Origin: Actinoalloteichus hymeniacidonis
GTDB taxonomy: Bacteria; Actinomycetota; Actinomycetes; Mycobacteriales; Pseudonocardiaceae
Direction: 5' to 3'
NCBI RefSeq assembly: GCF_014203365.1
Contig: NZ_JACHIS010000001.1
Span: 930,001-994,000, forward strand
Length of the DNA: 64,000 nucleotides
The notes beneath the pieces were generated by a model. That model was not told the origin of the DNA and made no database searches. It worked only from the letters and a program-made list of their open reading frames with translations. Each line of letters opens with the position of its first letter. The stretch's first letter is position 1. The translations under genes were made by a program, and so were the position numbers. Below are positions 47,552-58,401 of this stretch, in pieces.

Positions 47552-47818
47552 ATGACGCCGGATGGCGATGTGGTCCAACAGCCGGGTCACGATGATGAAG
47601 TGATCACGACCGTGTCCGAACCGAGGATGTGCGCCTTGCGGGAGCTGCGCGAGGACATCGAGGATCGTGTGGTGTTCGCCTGGGGGATGTCCATGGGCAC
47701 CAGGTCCGTGCTCTGCTATCCCGACGGGAGCCTGTTCGCCACCTCGGGGCGGGCCGAGGAATCGGTGGCCCTCGGGGTGCGCGCGGGTCGCCGGATCGAA
47801 CTCGTCTGGCTGGGATGA
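47552..47818 (+). CDS. Small protein divergent from XRE/DUF397 pair
   Basis: 88 residues, not recognised. The central part RMCALRELREDIEDRVVFAWGMSMGTRSVLCYPDGSLFATSGRAEESVALGVRAGRRIELVWLG looks like a compact alpha/beta protein. RBS GAGAGGAGGG precedes ATG 47552. It shares a promoter region with the XRE gene, so it is probably regulated by it (inference). Confidence 0.65.
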   Translation: MTPDGDVVQQPGHDDEVITTVSEPRMCALRELREDIEDRVVFAWGMSMGTRSVLCYPDGSLFATSGRAEESVALGVRAGRRIELVWLG

Positions 47819-47847
47819 GCGCGTTAACCGGCGTCGAGCCGGCACAG

Positions 47848-47889
47848 ACGGGCGGCCCCGACGAACCGGAGTCCGTCGAGGCCGCCCGT
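47848..47889. terminator. Bidirectional hairpin before ilvD
   Basis: ACGGGCGGCC (47848-47857) pairs with GGCCGCCCGT (47880-47889), with an inner CGACG/CGTCG stem, between convergent 47552 gene and ilvD. Confidence 0.6.
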
Positions 47890-47926
47890 TGGGTGAGTAG
47901 GTCAGTGTGATCGGGTCAGGACATGC

Positions 47927-49771
47927 TCACCGGTTGACGTCGCGCACCGCGCCCATCGAGGCCGAGGTGGCCAGCTTGGCGTAGGCGCGCAGCGCCGTGG
48001 AGACGTGCCGTTGCCGGTCCACCGGCTGCCACGGCCGCTCGCCGGCCTCCATCTTGGCGCGTCGCTCGGCCAGGACAGCCGGTTCGACGAGCAGTTCGAG
48101 ACGTCGTTCGCGGACGTCGATGAGGATCTGGTCCCCGTCCTGCACCAAGCCGATGTCACCGCCGTCGGCTGCCTCCGGGGAGATGTGGCCCACCGAGATA
48201 CCCGAGGAACCGCCGGAGAATCGGCCGTCGGTGATCAGCGCGCACTTCTTGCCCATGCCGGTGCCCTTGAGGAACGCGGTGGGGTGCAGCATCTCCTGCA
48301 TCCCCGGCCCGCCGGACGGACCCTCGTAGCGCACCACCAGCACCTCGCCTGCCTGGATGGTCTTGCTGAGGATCGCCTCGACCGCCTGTTCCTGGCTCTC
48401 CACCACCCGGGCCGGGCCCTGGAAATGCCACAGTTCCTCTTCGATACCCGCCGTCTTGATCACCGCGCCGTCGACCGCGAGATTGCCGCGCAGCACGGCG
48501 AGCCCGCCATCAGCCGTGTAGGCATGGGCGGCATCGCGAATACAACCGCCCTCGGCGTCGGTGTCCAGCGAGGACCAGCGGTTCTCCGTCGAGAACGCCT
48601 CGGTGGTGCGCACCCCGCCCGGCGCCGCGTGGAACAGCTCGATCGCCTGCTCGGAAGCCGATCCGGAGCGGATGTCCCACTCGGCCAACCACTCGCGAAG
48701 CGAGGGGCTGTGCACGGCACGGACGTCCTCGCGGAGCATTCCGCCTCGATACAGCTCACCGAGGATCGCCGGGATTCCACCGGCCCGGTGCACGTCCTCC
48801 ATGTGGTAGTCCGAGTTGGGCGACACCTTCGACAGGCACGGCACCCGGCGGCTGATCGCCTCGATGTCGGCCAGCGTGAAATCGATCTCGCCCTCTTGGG
48901 CGGCCGCCAACACGTGCAGCACCGTGTTCGTGGATCCACCCATCGCCATGTCCAAGGCCATTGCGTTCTCGAAGGCCTGCTTGTTCGCCAGCGACCGGGG
49001 CAGCACCGAATCGTCGTCGGACTCGTACCACCGCTTCGAGATCTCCACCACGGTGCGGCCTGCGGCCAGGAACAGCTCCCGCCGGGCGGCGTGGGTGGCC
49101 AACGTCGATCCGTTGCCGGGCAGTGCGAGACCGAGCGCCTCGGTCAGACAGTTCATCGAGTTGGCGGTGAACATTCCCGAGCACGAACCGCAGGTGGGGC
49201 AGGCCGACAGCTCGACCTTGGCCAGTCCCTCCTCGTCGACCTGGGAGTTCGCCGAAGCGGAGATGGCGGTGATCAGGTCGGTCGGGGCCTGCGCCACACC
49301 GTCGACGACCACGGCCTTGCCTGCCTCCATCGGACCGCCGGAGACGAAGACGGTCGGGATGTTCAGCCGCATCGCGGCGTTGAGCATGCCCGGCGTGATC
49401 TTGTCGCAGTTGGAGATGCAGACCAGCGCGTCGGCCTGATGGCCTTCGACCATGTACTCGACGGCGTCCGCGATCACCTCGCGCGAGGGCAGCGAGTAGA
49501 GCATGCCGCTGTGGCCCATCGCGATGCCGTCGTCCACCGCGATCGTGTGGAACTCCCTCGGCACCCCGCCCGCCTCGCGCACCGCGCCCGCGACGACGTC
49601 GCCGAGGTCGCGAAGGTGCACGTGTCCTGGCACGAACTGCGTGTACGAGTTGGCGATCGCCACGATCGGCTTGCCGAAATCGCCGTCGGTCATGCCGGTG
49701 GCACGCCAGAGGGCTCGGGCGCCGGTCGCGTTACGGCCGTGAGTCGTGATGCGGGAACGAAGCTGAGGCAC
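47927..49771 (-). CDS. ilvD: Dihydroxy-acid dehydratase
   Basis: 614 residues, full-length IlvD/Edd family. Iron-sulfur cysteines appear in [11 protein letters not shown] and [19 protein letters not shown]. Other landmarks: [73 protein letters not shown] and [33 protein letters not shown]. It converts dihydroxy-isovalerate/methylvalerate to the keto acids for valine/isoleucine synthesis. GTG 49771 is preceded by GGAG. Encoded apart from the nearby ilvBNC operon on the opposite strand. Confidence 0.96.
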   Translation of the reverse strand: MPQLRSRITTHGRNATGARALWRATGMTDGDFGKPIVAIANSYTQFVPGHVHLRDLGDVVAGAVREAGGVPREFHTIAVDDGIAMGHSGMLYSLPSREVIADAVEYMVEGHQADALVCISNCDKITPGMLNAAMRLNIPTVFVSGGPMEAGKAVVVDGVAQAPTDLITAISASANSQVDEEGLAKVELSACPTCGSCSGMFTANSMNCLTEALGLALPGNGSTLATHAARRELFLAAGRTVVEISKRWYESDDDSVLPRSLANKQAFENAMALDMAMGGSTNTVLHVLAAAQEGEIDFTLADIEAISRRVPCLSKVSPNSDYHMEDVHRAGGIPAILGELYRGGMLREDVRAVHSPSLREWLAEWDIRSGSASEQAIELFHAAPGGVRTTEAFSTENRWSSLDTDAEGGCIRDAAHAYTADGGLAVLRGNLAVDGAVIKTAGIEEELWHFQGPARVVESQEQAVEAILSKTIQAGEVLVVRYEGPSGGPGMQEMLHPTAFLKGTGMGKKCALITDGRFSGGSSGISVGHISPEAADGGDIGLVQDGDQILIDVRERRLELLVEPAVLAERRAKMEAGERPWQPVDRQRHVSTALRAYAKLATSASMGAVRDVNR

Positions 49772-49970
49772 GGTTTCTCCGAGGAGATGTGGTGGTGACG
49801 TGATCTTGTCGAATCGCCACGGGTCCGGCGAAGGCGCCTTGCTGCCCTGGTGAGGGCGGTCAGGCGACGATGAACCCGAGACTACCCCTGTGTTCGGGCC
49901 GCGTTGCCCGGCCAGCGGATGGCGCTGCAGGGTGCCCGCTGACCTGGCCTGATGTCGCCGTCGGCGCGAA

Positions 49971-50579
49971 CTAGGCGTTTTTCGCTGTGGCGTCCTGAGC
50001 TGCGGCCGGTGGTTCCGGTGCGGGCGTCGTCTCCTCGCCTGCGGCGGCCGTGACCTGTTCGGCCTCGAGCTGCTCCTCCCGGATAGCCGGTGCGGACGAC
50101 TCCTCGGGATCGGAGTCAGCGGTCGGATCGGGCGAGGTCGGGTCCGGCGCCGTCGGATCGGGCCCCGTCAAATCGGCCGCTGTCGGATCGGGCAGTCTGC
50201 CGCCGCTCAGCGCGGCCAGCAGTGGCAGATCCCTCGTGCGCATCAGGGGAAGCGCGAGTTCGGCGTCGTTCTCGTGCACCAGATGCACCGAGGAATTGCG
50301 GCCGAGACGCAGTCCACGGACCTGGGGCCAGTCGACCCTGGTGCTGCTGAACAACTCGCGGACCTGGATGCCCGTGCTGTCGACCATGGTGCGGCGGCGA
50401 AGCACCCACCACAGGATGGCGAGCGGAATCAGATACAGCAGTTGGAGGCCGGGCGCTCCGAAGGCAGCAGGCGTCACACACACTGCGAGGGCCACCACCG
50501 CGAGCACCGAGATCGGAGGCACTCGGAAGAGTTCCCTCGTTTGCCGGTCGGTGGCCTGCCGTGCTGACGCATCGCTCAT
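49971..50579 (-). CDS. PH-domain membrane protein (Cfp6-like)
   Basis: 202 residues. Two adjacent membrane segments ([38 protein letters not shown]) are followed by a bacterial PH-like domain ([67 protein letters not shown]). The C-terminal ~75 residues are a [18 protein letters not shown] repeat tail, then an acidic end. Position upstream of and divergent from ilvB matches the location of Cfp6 (Rv3004) in mycobacteria. Function unknown. Start ATG 50579. Confidence 0.78.
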   Translation of the reverse strand: MSDASARQATDRQTRELFRVPPISVLAVVALAVCVTPAAFGAPGLQLLYLIPLAILWWVLRRRTMVDSTGIQVRELFSSTRVDWPQVRGLRLGRNSSVHLVHENDAELALPLMRTRDLPLLAALSGGRLPDPTAADLTGPDPTAPDPTSPDPTADSDPEESSAPAIREEQLEAEQVTAAAGEETTPAPEPPAAAQDATAKNA

Positions 50580-50713
50580 ACCGTGATTTTCGCATCGACG
50601 GCTTCGCCGTCGGTCCAGCTGGTGAAACCCGAGCTCACAAGGCGTTGACCTGCATGGATCGCGAAAGGCGAAATAGTAGGGCGTCCAACATTCGAGAAAG
50701 TCATCCCGCAGAG

Positions 50714-50743
50714 TTGACGCCCTTGCGCACAGCCGGTTACCGT
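50714..50743 (+). promoter_or_regulatory. Promoter of the ilvBNC operon
   Basis: TTGACG (50714-50719), an 18-nt spacer and TACCGT (50738-50743), followed by 7 nt and GTG 50751. It is the clearest -35/-10 promoter in the window and drives a leaderless leader peptide. Confidence 0.75.
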
Positions 50744-50750
50744 ACTCAGC

Positions 50751-50801
50751 GTGCTGCGACTGACCGACATTCTCGTACTTCCCTGGCGCGCCGACGTCTA
50801 A
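50751..50801 (+). CDS. ilvL: ilvBNC leader peptide
   Basis: 17-codon ORF GTG...TAA encoding MLRLTDILVLPWRADV. Six of the first ten residues are Leu, Ile or Val (L2, L4, I7, L8, V9, L10), so ribosome stalling would report branched-chain aminoacyl-tRNA supply. It starts exactly where transcription is expected to start (TACCGT plus 7 nt). A T-tailed hairpin follows at 50829-50863, giving the standard attenuation layout (the mechanism is established for ilvBNC of Corynebacterium; transfer here is inference). Confidence 0.8.
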   Translation: MLRLTDILVLPWRADV

Positions 50802-50828
50802 CGGGATCTTCCAGCGTCGACGCGCCTT

Positions 50829-50863
50829 ACCCCTGAGTGGCTCCATGCCGCCGGGGGTTTTTT
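50829..50863 (+). terminator. Transcription attenuator of ilvBNC
   Basis: ACCCC (50829-50833) pairs with GGGGT (50854-50858), with an inner GGC/GCC stem, followed by a run of six T (50858-50863). This is an intrinsic terminator between the leader peptide and ilvB, hence an attenuator. Confidence 0.8.
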
Positions 50864-50902
50864 GTTGCCCGCCCTGCAACCGATACCCACGAGGCAGATC
50901 GA

Positions 50903-52729
50903 ATGACCAGCGCAACCTCCAAACCAGTCCCGGGTCCCTCACCTGCCGACTACGCCAGGCCGAAGCCCGCCCCACCGCACGGCGCGCCCGTGCAGGTCAC
51001 CGGCGCCCAGTCTTTGGTCCGCGCCCTCGAATCGGTGGGCTGCGAGGTCGTCTTCGGTATTCCGGGCGGCACCATCCTCCCGGCCTACGACCCACTGCTG
51101 GACTCGGAGAAGGTGCGCCACGTCCTGGTGCGACACGAGCAGGGCGCGGGACACGCAGCCACCGGATACGCGCAGGCCACCGGCAAGGTCGGCGTCTGCA
51201 TGGCGACCTCAGGCCCCGGCGCGACCAACCTGGTGACCCCGCTGGCCGACGCCAACATGGACTCGGTCCCGGTCGTGGCCATCACCGGTCAGCAGTCCCG
51301 AGGGCTCATCGGCACCGATGCCTTCCAGGAAGCCGACATCTGCGGTATCACGCAGCCGGTCACCAAGCACAACTTCCTGGTCACCGACCCCGCCGACATC
51401 CCGAGGACGATCGCGGAGGCCTTCCACCTGGCGTCCACCGGCAGACCCGGACCGGTCCTGGTGGACATTCCCAAGGACGTGTTGCAGGAGACCACCTCGT
51501 TCTCCTGGCCGCCGGAACTGCGACTGCCGGGCTACCGCCCCACCGCGCGCCCGCACGGCAAGCAGATCCGCGAGGCCGCCAAGATGATCGCGGCCGCCCG
51601 CAAGCCCGTGCTCTACGTCGGCGGCGGTGTGCTCAAGGCCGGGGCGGTCGCCGAACTGCGTGAACTCGCCGAGGCCGCCGGGATCCCCGTGGTCACCACC
51701 CTGATGGCCAGGGGAGCGTTCCCGGACTCGCACCCGCTGCACCTGGGAATGCCCGGCATGCACGGCACCGTTGCCGCCGTCACGGCCATGCAGCGGTCCG
51801 ACCTGCTGATCGCCCTCGGCGCCCGCTTCGACGACCGGGTCACCGGCCAGCTCTCCTCCTTCGCCCCCGAGGCGCAGGTCATCCACGCCGACATCGATCC
51901 GGCGGAGATCTCCAAGAACCGTCGGGCCGACGTGCCGATCGTGGGCGACTGCAAGGACGTGATCGCCGAACTGACCTCGGCGTTGCGCCTGGAACTGGAA
52001 CGCGGCGACCGTGCGGACTCCGCACCGTGGGTGACGCAGGTCCAAGGCTGGCGCGAGTCCTTCCCGCTCGGCTACGAGCCGCCCGTCGACGGTTCGCTGG
52101 CCCCGCAGTACGTCATCGAGCGAATCGGTGAGCTGGTGGGACCCGATGCCGTCTACACCGCCGGTGTCGGGCAGCATCAGATGTGGGCCGCGCAGTACGT
52201 GAAGTACGAGAAGCCGGGCAGCTGGATCAACTCCGGCGGCCTCGGCACCATGGGTTTCGCGGTTCCCGCCGCGATGGGCGCGAAGATGGGCCGACCGGAC
52301 ACCCCGGTCTGGGCCATCGACGGCGACGGCTGTTTCCAGATGACCAATCAGGAACTGGCCACCTGCGCCATCGAGGGAATCCCGATCAAGGTCGCCGTCA
52401 TCAACAACGGCAACCTCGGCATGGTCCGGCAATGGCAGAACCTCTTCTACTCGGGGAGGTACTCCAACACCGACCTCGGCACACACAAGCGCATCCCCGA
52501 CTTCGTGCTGCTCGCCGAGGCATTGGGCTGCGTCGGACTCCGCTGTGAGTCCGCCGAGGAGGTCGACGAGGTCATCGGCAAGGCGATGGCGATCGACGAC
52601 CGTCCCGTAGTGATCGACTTCGTCGTCGGCAAGGACGCCCAGGTCTGGCCGATGGTCGCCTCGGGCACCAGCAATGACGAGATCATGGCGGCTCGCGGTA
52701 TCCGCCCGGTCTTCGACGACGCCGACTAG
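50903..52729 (+). CDS. ilvB: Acetolactate synthase large subunit
   Basis: 608 residues, ThDP enzyme. N-terminal domain with the catalytic glutamate in [47 protein letters not shown]-binding middle domain; ThDP motif [43 protein letters not shown]. It makes acetolactate and acetohydroxybutyrate. The start is ATG 50903, downstream of the attenuator with GAGGCAG upstream; the in-frame ATG 50837 would lie inside the terminator. First structural gene of ilvB-ilvN-ilvC. Confidence 0.97.
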   Translation: MTSATSKPVPGPSPADYARPKPAPPHGAPVQVTGAQSLVRALESVGCEVVFGIPGGTILPAYDPLLDSEKVRHVLVRHEQGAGHAATGYAQATGKVGVCMATSGPGATNLVTPLADANMDSVPVVAITGQQSRGLIGTDAFQEADICGITQPVTKHNFLVTDPADIPRTIAEAFHLASTGRPGPVLVDIPKDVLQETTSFSWPPELRLPGYRPTARPHGKQIREAAKMIAAARKPVLYVGGGVLKAGAVAELRELAEAAGIPVVTTLMARGAFPDSHPLHLGMPGMHGTVAAVTAMQRSDLLIALGARFDDRVTGQLSSFAPEAQVIHADIDPAEISKNRRADVPIVGDCKDVIAELTSALRLELERGDRADSAPWVTQVQGWRESFPLGYEPPVDGSLAPQYVIERIGELVGPDAVYTAGVGQHQMWAAQYVKYEKPGSWINSGGLGTMGFAVPAAMGAKMGRPDTPVWAIDGDGCFQMTNQELATCAIEGIPIKVAVINNGNLGMVRQWQNLFYSGRYSNTDLGTHKRIPDFVLLAEALGCVGLRCESAEEVDEVIGKAMAIDDRPVVIDFVVGKDAQVWPMVASGTSNDEIMAARGIRPVFDDAD

Positions 52730-52952
52730 AACCGGTGCCCTTCGCGCGTCACCGCAGCCGATCCGGCGGCGGAGCGCTTCCAACGGCGCGGTTGCCGAGA
52801 CGGGCACCCCGCCCGCTGGGGTCAGCACCGCAGACGTCGATCCGGTGGGGCCACCCGGCACCAGACGAGGGTGCCCGCCAGCTCACATCGGCGACGCGAA
52901 AGACTCGGCCACTGCGGCCGAGAAGATCCGATCAGGACAGGAGCAGGAGCGC

Positions 52953-53459
52953 ATGAGTCGGCACACGCTCAGCGTGCTGGTGGAGAACAAACCGGGCGTG
53001 CTGGCTCGGATCTCAGGACTGTTCTCTCGCCGCAACTTCAACATCGAGTCGCTCGCCGTCGGCGAGACCGAGCACGCCGACGTCTCCAGGATGACCATCG
53101 TGGTGGCCGTGGACGAGCTGCCGTTGGAACAGGTGACCAAGCAGCTCAACAAGCTCGTGAACGTCATAAAGATCGTTGAGCTCGACCCGGCTGCCTCCGT
53201 CCAGCGGGAACTCCTGCTGGTCAAGGTTCGGGCGGATGCCACCGTGCGCAGCCAAGTCCTGGAAACGGTGCAGATGTTCCGGGCCAAGGTCGTCGACGTC
53301 TCGCCCGAGGCGGTCGCGGTCGAGGCCACCGGAACAGCCGACAAGCTCGACGCCCTGTTGCGCATGCTGGAGCCCTATGGGATCAGGGAGATGGTGCGCT
53401 CCGGGATGGTCGCCGTTGGCCGAGGTGCTCGATCCATCTCGGTCTCCGCGGCCCGCTGA
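52953..53459 (+). CDS. ilvN: Acetolactate synthase small (regulatory) subunit
   Basis: 168 residues. N-terminal ACT domain (HTLSVLVENKPGVLARISGLFSRRNFNIESLAVGETEHADVSRMTIVV) and C-terminal ALS_ss_C domain (LLLVKVRADATVRSQVLETVQMFRAKVVDVSPEAVAVEATGTADKLDALLRMLEPYGIREMVRSGMVAVGRG). It confers valine feedback inhibition on IlvB. ATG 52953 with GGAG upstream. A 223-bp gap follows ilvB, without obvious terminator. Confidence 0.96.
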   Translation: MSRHTLSVLVENKPGVLARISGLFSRRNFNIESLAVGETEHADVSRMTIVVAVDELPLEQVTKQLNKLVNVIKIVELDPAASVQRELLLVKVRADATVRSQVLETVQMFRAKVVDVSPEAVAVEATGTADKLDALLRMLEPYGIREMVRSGMVAVGRGARSISVSAAR

Positions 53460-53466
53460 TCAGTGT

Positions 53467-53485
53467 CTACCCGCTTGCCGGGTAG
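53467..53485 (+). other. Small hairpin between ilvN and ilvC
   Basis: CTACCCG (53467-53473) and CGGGTAG (53479-53485) with a CTTGC loop, 45 bp before ilvC. No T-tract. It may be an mRNA processing or stability element. Confidence 0.35.
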
Positions 53486-53520
53486 GCACCCGAGTAGAGC
53501 TTCACTCCAAGAACAGATGA

Positions 53521-54543
<1,023 letters not shown>

Positions 54544-54591
54544 CCAACGGAACCGACCGTTCCACCGGACCGAGTCCCCGGCTGCGCGCAT

Positions 54592-54652
54592 GCCGAGCGG
54601 CACGGTGTCCGCCCTGCTGGTGCAGGACACCGTGTCCGGCATGTCGCTCGGC
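54592..54652 (+). terminator. Nested terminator hairpin after ilvC
   Basis: Outer arms GCCGAGCG (54592-54599) and CGCTCGGC (54645-54652) enclose inner arms CACGGTGTCC (54601-54610) and GGACACCGTG (54625-54634). Confidence 0.7.
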
Positions 54653-54984
54653 CTGCCTCGGCCATCGACGATGGTTCCCCTTCGCCGTCGGCGTTTATCG
54701 AGGGACCCGAGTCTCGGATCGGCTGTCTCGATCGGCTGTCTCGATCGACGGTGCGTCGACCCGACGGGGTGTGTGCCTTGTGCGTCGTCCTTCGGTGCGG
54801 CGGTGTCTCACGGGGCGCCGGTGTTACGCGGCATCGGCGTCGTGTGCGTCGGTGTCGCATGCGTCGCTGTTCGGTGGATGGGGCCCTCGGCGCGTCGGCT
54901 GGTTGATCAACCGTCCGACGCGCTCCTCCAACGTCGCGAGGAGTCAGGGCGGGCGTCGGGGGCCCGCTCTGACCTTGCTGCGGG

Positions 54985-55023
54985 CCTGTCCTGCTCGGGT
55001 CATCGATACCTGAGCAGGACAGG
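54985..55023. repeat. 16-bp inverted repeat in gene-poor region
   Basis: CCTGTCCTGCTCGGGT (54985-55000) and ACCTGAGCAGGACAGG (55008-55023) around CATCGAT. One G-U pair. No coding gene within several hundred bases, so its transcript, if any, is unknown. Confidence 0.6.
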
Positions 55024-55133
55024 CGATCAGCATCCAAGGCCCCTCCCGGTGGCGAGATCGCCCCGGCTGTCCGCGCCATCCACACACTCGGTTTGCCCGT
55101 GCCACGCGACCCTTCGGCTGCTAGGCCGAACCG

Positions 55134-55184
55134 CTGCTAGACCACGCGGGCTGCTAGACCACGCGGACTGCTAGACCACGCGGA
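55134..55184. repeat. Three tandem 17-bp units
   Basis: CTGCTAGACCACGCGGG once and CTGCTAGACCACGCGGA twice, head to tail. The following bases begin a fourth unit (CTGCTCGA) that diverges. Confidence 0.8.
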
Positions 55185-55523
55185 CTGCTCGATCGAACCC
55201 CACGCGATTGACCAGGTGTCCCCGAGCATTGCCGTGCCGAGTGTTCGCGATCCCGCGATCCCCGCGTTCGTTCGGCTGATCGGCCCCTTCGGTTTCGAGA
55301 TCGATTCCGTAGCCGAGCTTCGGTCGCACCGATCCACGGTCGACTCGCGCCGAACCCGCAGAGCAGCATCAGCCGCGCACTATGCGGCGCCCTCCTTTCT
55401 TTCGGAACCGACTCGATTGCGTCCGGACCCCACCACCGACAGCGATCACAGAGGTATACGGTTCGTCGCGCAAGGTGACGGATTCTCGCGCAGCTGCGTG
55501 TCCTGGCGGATGGGGAAGAGAGA

Positions 55524-55793
55524 TTGAGCGACGAGGCATCGACAACCGCACACGAGGTACCGATCTATGACGACAAGGCCCACATCCGCGGCACCCTCGA
55601 TATCTCCGGTGCCGAATGGATAACCAGCACCGAGGATGAAGATCAGAAGGGCGTCGAGATCGCGTTCGTCGAGGAGTACATCTTGATGCGCAACGGCGCC
55701 GAGCCGGAAGGACCGGTGCTCGTATTCACCCAGGCGGAGTGGGACGCATTCGTGGAGGGTGCGAAGGACGGCGAGTTCGACGAGCCGTGGTGA
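55524..55793 (+). CDS. DUF397-like protein
   Basis: 89 residues. The C-terminal half VEIAFVEEYILMRNGAEPEGPVLVFTQAEWDAFVEGAKDGEFD matches DUF397 (VRDSKDPDGPVLVF-x-x-x-EW-x-AF). The N-terminal 30 residues are acidic and unrelated. The start is TTG 55524 (GGGGAAGAG upstream). No XRE partner adjoins it, so it is a solitary member of the family; other XRE proteins in the genome may be partners. It ends in a hairpin at 55802-55837. Confidence 0.7.
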   Translation: MSDEASTTAHEVPIYDDKAHIRGTLDISGAEWITSTEDEDQKGVEIAFVEEYILMRNGAEPEGPVLVFTQAEWDAFVEGAKDGEFDEPW

Positions 55794-55801
55794 GCCATCA
55801 A

Positions 55802-55837
55802 GCGCCGCCCAGGCGTCCAGGTGGGCCCGGGCGGCGC
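55802..55837 (+). terminator. Hairpin after DUF397-like gene
   Basis: GCGCCGCCC (55802-55810) pairs with GGGCGGCGC (55829-55837). Confidence 0.6.
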
Positions 55838-56664
55838 GGCCGGTCGGCGATGTCACGCTGACCGAGGTTGCTGCCTGCAGCCGCTAACCGAACAGGTTGC
55901 CCGCCGCCGGGTGGACGAGCGATCAGCAGGCGCTCGCCGACCGCTGACCTATCGCCCCTCGTTATGGCGGGCCATCCGGTTCCACTGTGCTTCCCTCGGG
56001 CAGTGCGTGTGCCCCACGCTGTCGCCTTCCAACGGTGTCACCGCTGATGGCGTTGCTCCGCACACTCCGGCGAGATCGTCGATTCCCGTCCGACGACGTC
56101 GTCCTCTCCTGCCAATAGACCTCCTCACACCGTACTGACGTGGACCGCAGAACCCGTGCCGGCCGAGAACGCCGTTTCACGCCGGTCGATACGTTCGGGC
56201 CGAGCCCGGTCGAGTCGACGCGGAACGGGGAGACGCACCCAGACGTGCCCAACCGCCCGTGGCCGTCGACTCGGATGCAGACGGCGAAGCCCGCCCCTCG
56301 GATCGGCAGTAGACATGGCAGCACTGCGGACCTGCCGGCTCTCGGCTGTCGGATCGGCTCTCGCCGGCCGAGCCGTCTACCGATGACGTCTCTCCATCGA
56401 AGTCGTGGTGTCCGTTTTCTGCTGGAATTCCCTACCGCGACCGAGCAGTCCTTTCTCGCGGTGGCATTCGATCGCGGTATTCCTCATCACTTCTGCTGAA
56501 CTCACCCCGAGCACCGCCGGGGAGTGGCCGTTGCAGGCGCGGCCGCCTACGCGGGTGGTGACGGCTGTATTGCAGGCCGCCGATGTTCACTTCGTGAGCC
56601 GATCACCCCGGGGCCTGCGCGCAATGCATCCCGCACTATGAGAAACGTTTCACAAGCCGGGGAC
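55838..56664. other. Intergenic stretch without recognised gene
   Basis: About 830 bp; frames on both strands are short or low quality. A perfect 10-bp palindrome GAAACGTTTC lies at 56642-56651, just before the serA -10 box. Confidence 0.5.
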
Positions 56665-56670
56665 TAGACT
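56665..56670 (+). promoter_or_regulatory. -10 box for serA
   Basis: TAGACT fits TANNNT, about 61 nt before GTG 56731. A palindrome GAAACGTTTC (56642-56651) overlaps the expected -35 position and could bind a regulator. Confidence 0.4.
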
Positions 56671-56730
56671 GCTCGCTGGCGCTGGCCGTAAGGCAGCCGA
56701 GGACCGCAACGACCCTCCCTGGAGCAGCTC

Positions 56731-58329
56731 GTGACCAACACCAGTCGTCCCGTCGCCCTGATCGCCGAGAAGCTCGCACCCTCTGCGGTCGAGGTCTTCG
56801 GCGACGAGGTCGAGATCCGCCATGTCGACGGCACCGACCGGCCCGCTCTGCTGGCCGCCGTCGCCGAGGCCGACGCACTGCTCGTACGTTCTGCGACCAA
56901 GGTCGACGCCGAGGTGCTCGGTGCGGGTAACCGGCTGAAGGTGGTGGCCCGGGCCGGCGTCGGCCTGGACAACGTCGACGTGCCCGCCGCCACCGAGCGC
57001 GGCGTCATGGTGGTCAACGCGCCGACCTCCAACATCGTCTCGGCTGCCGAGCACGCCGTCGCCCTCCTCCTCTCGGTTGCGCGGCACATTCCCGCTGCGG
57101 ACGCCAGCCTGCGGGCGGGTGCCTGGAAGCGCAGCTCCTTCAGCGGCGTCGAGCTGCGTGGCAAGACCGTGGGTGTGGTCGGTCTCGGCAAGATCGGGCA
57201 GCTCTTCGCGCAGCGGATCGGCGCGTTCGAGACCAAGCTCATCGCCTACGACCCCTATGTCTCGCCCGCGCTGGCTGCCCAGCTCGGTATCGAGCTGGTG
57301 GACCTGGACGAGCTGCTGTCCAGGGCGGACGCGATCTCGATCCATCTGCCGAAGACCCCGGAGACCAAGGGCCTGATCGGCGCCGAGCAGCTCGCGAAGA
57401 CCAAGCGGGGCGTCCTGCTGGTCAACGCGGCCCGGGGCGGCCTGGTGGACGAGGCCGCGCTCGCCGAGGCCGTGGCCTCCGGGCAGGTCGGCGGTGCGGG
57501 TGTGGACGTGTACGCGACCGAGCCCACCACCGAGAGCCCGTTGTTCGAGCAGCCGCGCGTGGTGGCGACCCCGCACCTGGGCGCCTCCACCGCCGAGGCC
57601 CAGGACCGTGCAGGCACCGACGTGGCCCGTTCGGTGCTGCTCGCACTGCGCGGCGATTTCGTCCCCGACGCGGTGAACGTGCAGACGGCAGGCGTCGTGG
57701 GCGAGCAGGTGCGTCCGTACCTGCCGCTGACCCAGAAGCTCGGCCTGGTGCTCGCGGCGCTGCTCTCGGCCCCGCCCGCCTCCGTCACGGTGGAGGTGCG
57801 CGGCGAGCTCTCGACCGAGGACGTCAGTGTGCTGCCGCTGGCCGCACTGCGTGGCGTGTTCTCCAAGGTGGTCGAGAGCCAGGTGACCTTCGTCAACGCT
57901 CCCCGGCTCGCCAATGACCTCGGCGTGGCCGTGGAGGTCAAGACCGAGAGCGAGAGCGCGAACCACCGCAGCCTGGTGACGGTGCGCGTGGTGCTGCCCT
58001 CCGGCGAGACCGCCAGCGTCTCGGGCACCCTGACCGGGCCGCAGCAGGTCGAGAAGCTCGTCGAGATCAACGGCAGGCACTTCGATCTGCGCGCCGAGGG
58101 CAACGTGCTGTTGCTGGAGTACCCGGACCGCCCGGGCGTGATGGGCACCGTAGGCACCCTGCTCGGCGAGGTCGGCATCAACATCGAGGCCGCCCAGATC
58201 AGCCAGACCACCGACGGCGGTGACGCGACGATGCTGCTGCGGGTGGACCGGCAGTTGACCGGGGGCGTGCTCGAGCCGATCGGTGCGGCCGTCGGCGCCA
58301 GCACCGCCTACTCGGTCTCCTTCGACTGA
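56731..58329 (+). CDS. serA: D-3-phosphoglycerate dehydrogenase
   Basis: 532 residues, long actinobacterial form. Substrate/NAD domains about 1-310 (VVGLGKIGQLFAQRIGAFETKLIAYDPY NAD loop; catalytic Arg in RSATKVDAEVL/VNAARGGLVDEAAL; His in TPHLGASTAEAQ). An intervening ASB domain (about 320-450) follows, then a C-terminal ACT domain (about 458-532: LLLEYPDRPGVMGTVGTLLGEVGINIEAAQISQTTDGGDATMLLRVDRQL), which gives serine feedback in this form. First step of serine synthesis. GTG 56731 with TGGAGCAG upstream. Ends in the 58357 hairpin. Confidence 0.96.
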   Translation: MTNTSRPVALIAEKLAPSAVEVFGDEVEIRHVDGTDRPALLAAVAEADALLVRSATKVDAEVLGAGNRLKVVARAGVGLDNVDVPAATERGVMVVNAPTSNIVSAAEHAVALLLSVARHIPAADASLRAGAWKRSSFSGVELRGKTVGVVGLGKIGQLFAQRIGAFETKLIAYDPYVSPALAAQLGIELVDLDELLSRADAISIHLPKTPETKGLIGAEQLAKTKRGVLLVNAARGGLVDEAALAEAVASGQVGGAGVDVYATEPTTESPLFEQPRVVATPHLGASTAEAQDRAGTDVARSVLLALRGDFVPDAVNVQTAGVVGEQVRPYLPLTQKLGLVLAALLSAPPASVTVEVRGELSTEDVSVLPLAALRGVFSKVVESQVTFVNAPRLANDLGVAVEVKTESESANHRSLVTVRVVLPSGETASVSGTLTGPQQVEKLVEINGRHFDLRAEGNVLLLEYPDRPGVMGTVGTLLGEVGINIEAAQISQTTDGGDATMLLRVDRQLTGGVLEPIGAAVGASTAYSVSFD

Positions 58330-58356
58330 GAAAGCCGACGAACCGACCCGCAGCGG

Positions 58357-58401
58357 TGCCCCGGGGCATGGAGTCCGAAATGGACTCCGGACCCCGGGGC
58401 A
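58357..58401 (+). terminator. Terminator hairpin after serA
   Basis: Outer TGCCCCGGGG (58357-58366) and CCCCGGGGCA (58392-58401), with inner GGAGTCC/GGACTCC around GAAAT. Confidence 0.75.

Larger units (their letters stand above)
54653..55523. other. Gene-poor stretch with repeats and a strong hairpin
   Basis: No ORF with coding character was recognised. It contains a 13-bp direct repeat (GGCTGTCTCGATC twice near 54718-54745), a 16-bp hairpin at 54985-55023 with one G-U pair, and three perfect or near-perfect 17-bp tandem units at 55134-55184. Confidence 0.5.

Noticed and set aside
50837-50902. Longer N-terminus for IlvB starting at ATG 50837
   Set aside because: That codon lies inside the attenuator stem, and the extra residues have no coding character.
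55134-55184. CRISPR-like repeat array
   Set aside because: The units are directly adjacent with no spacers, only 17 bp, and no cas genes are present.
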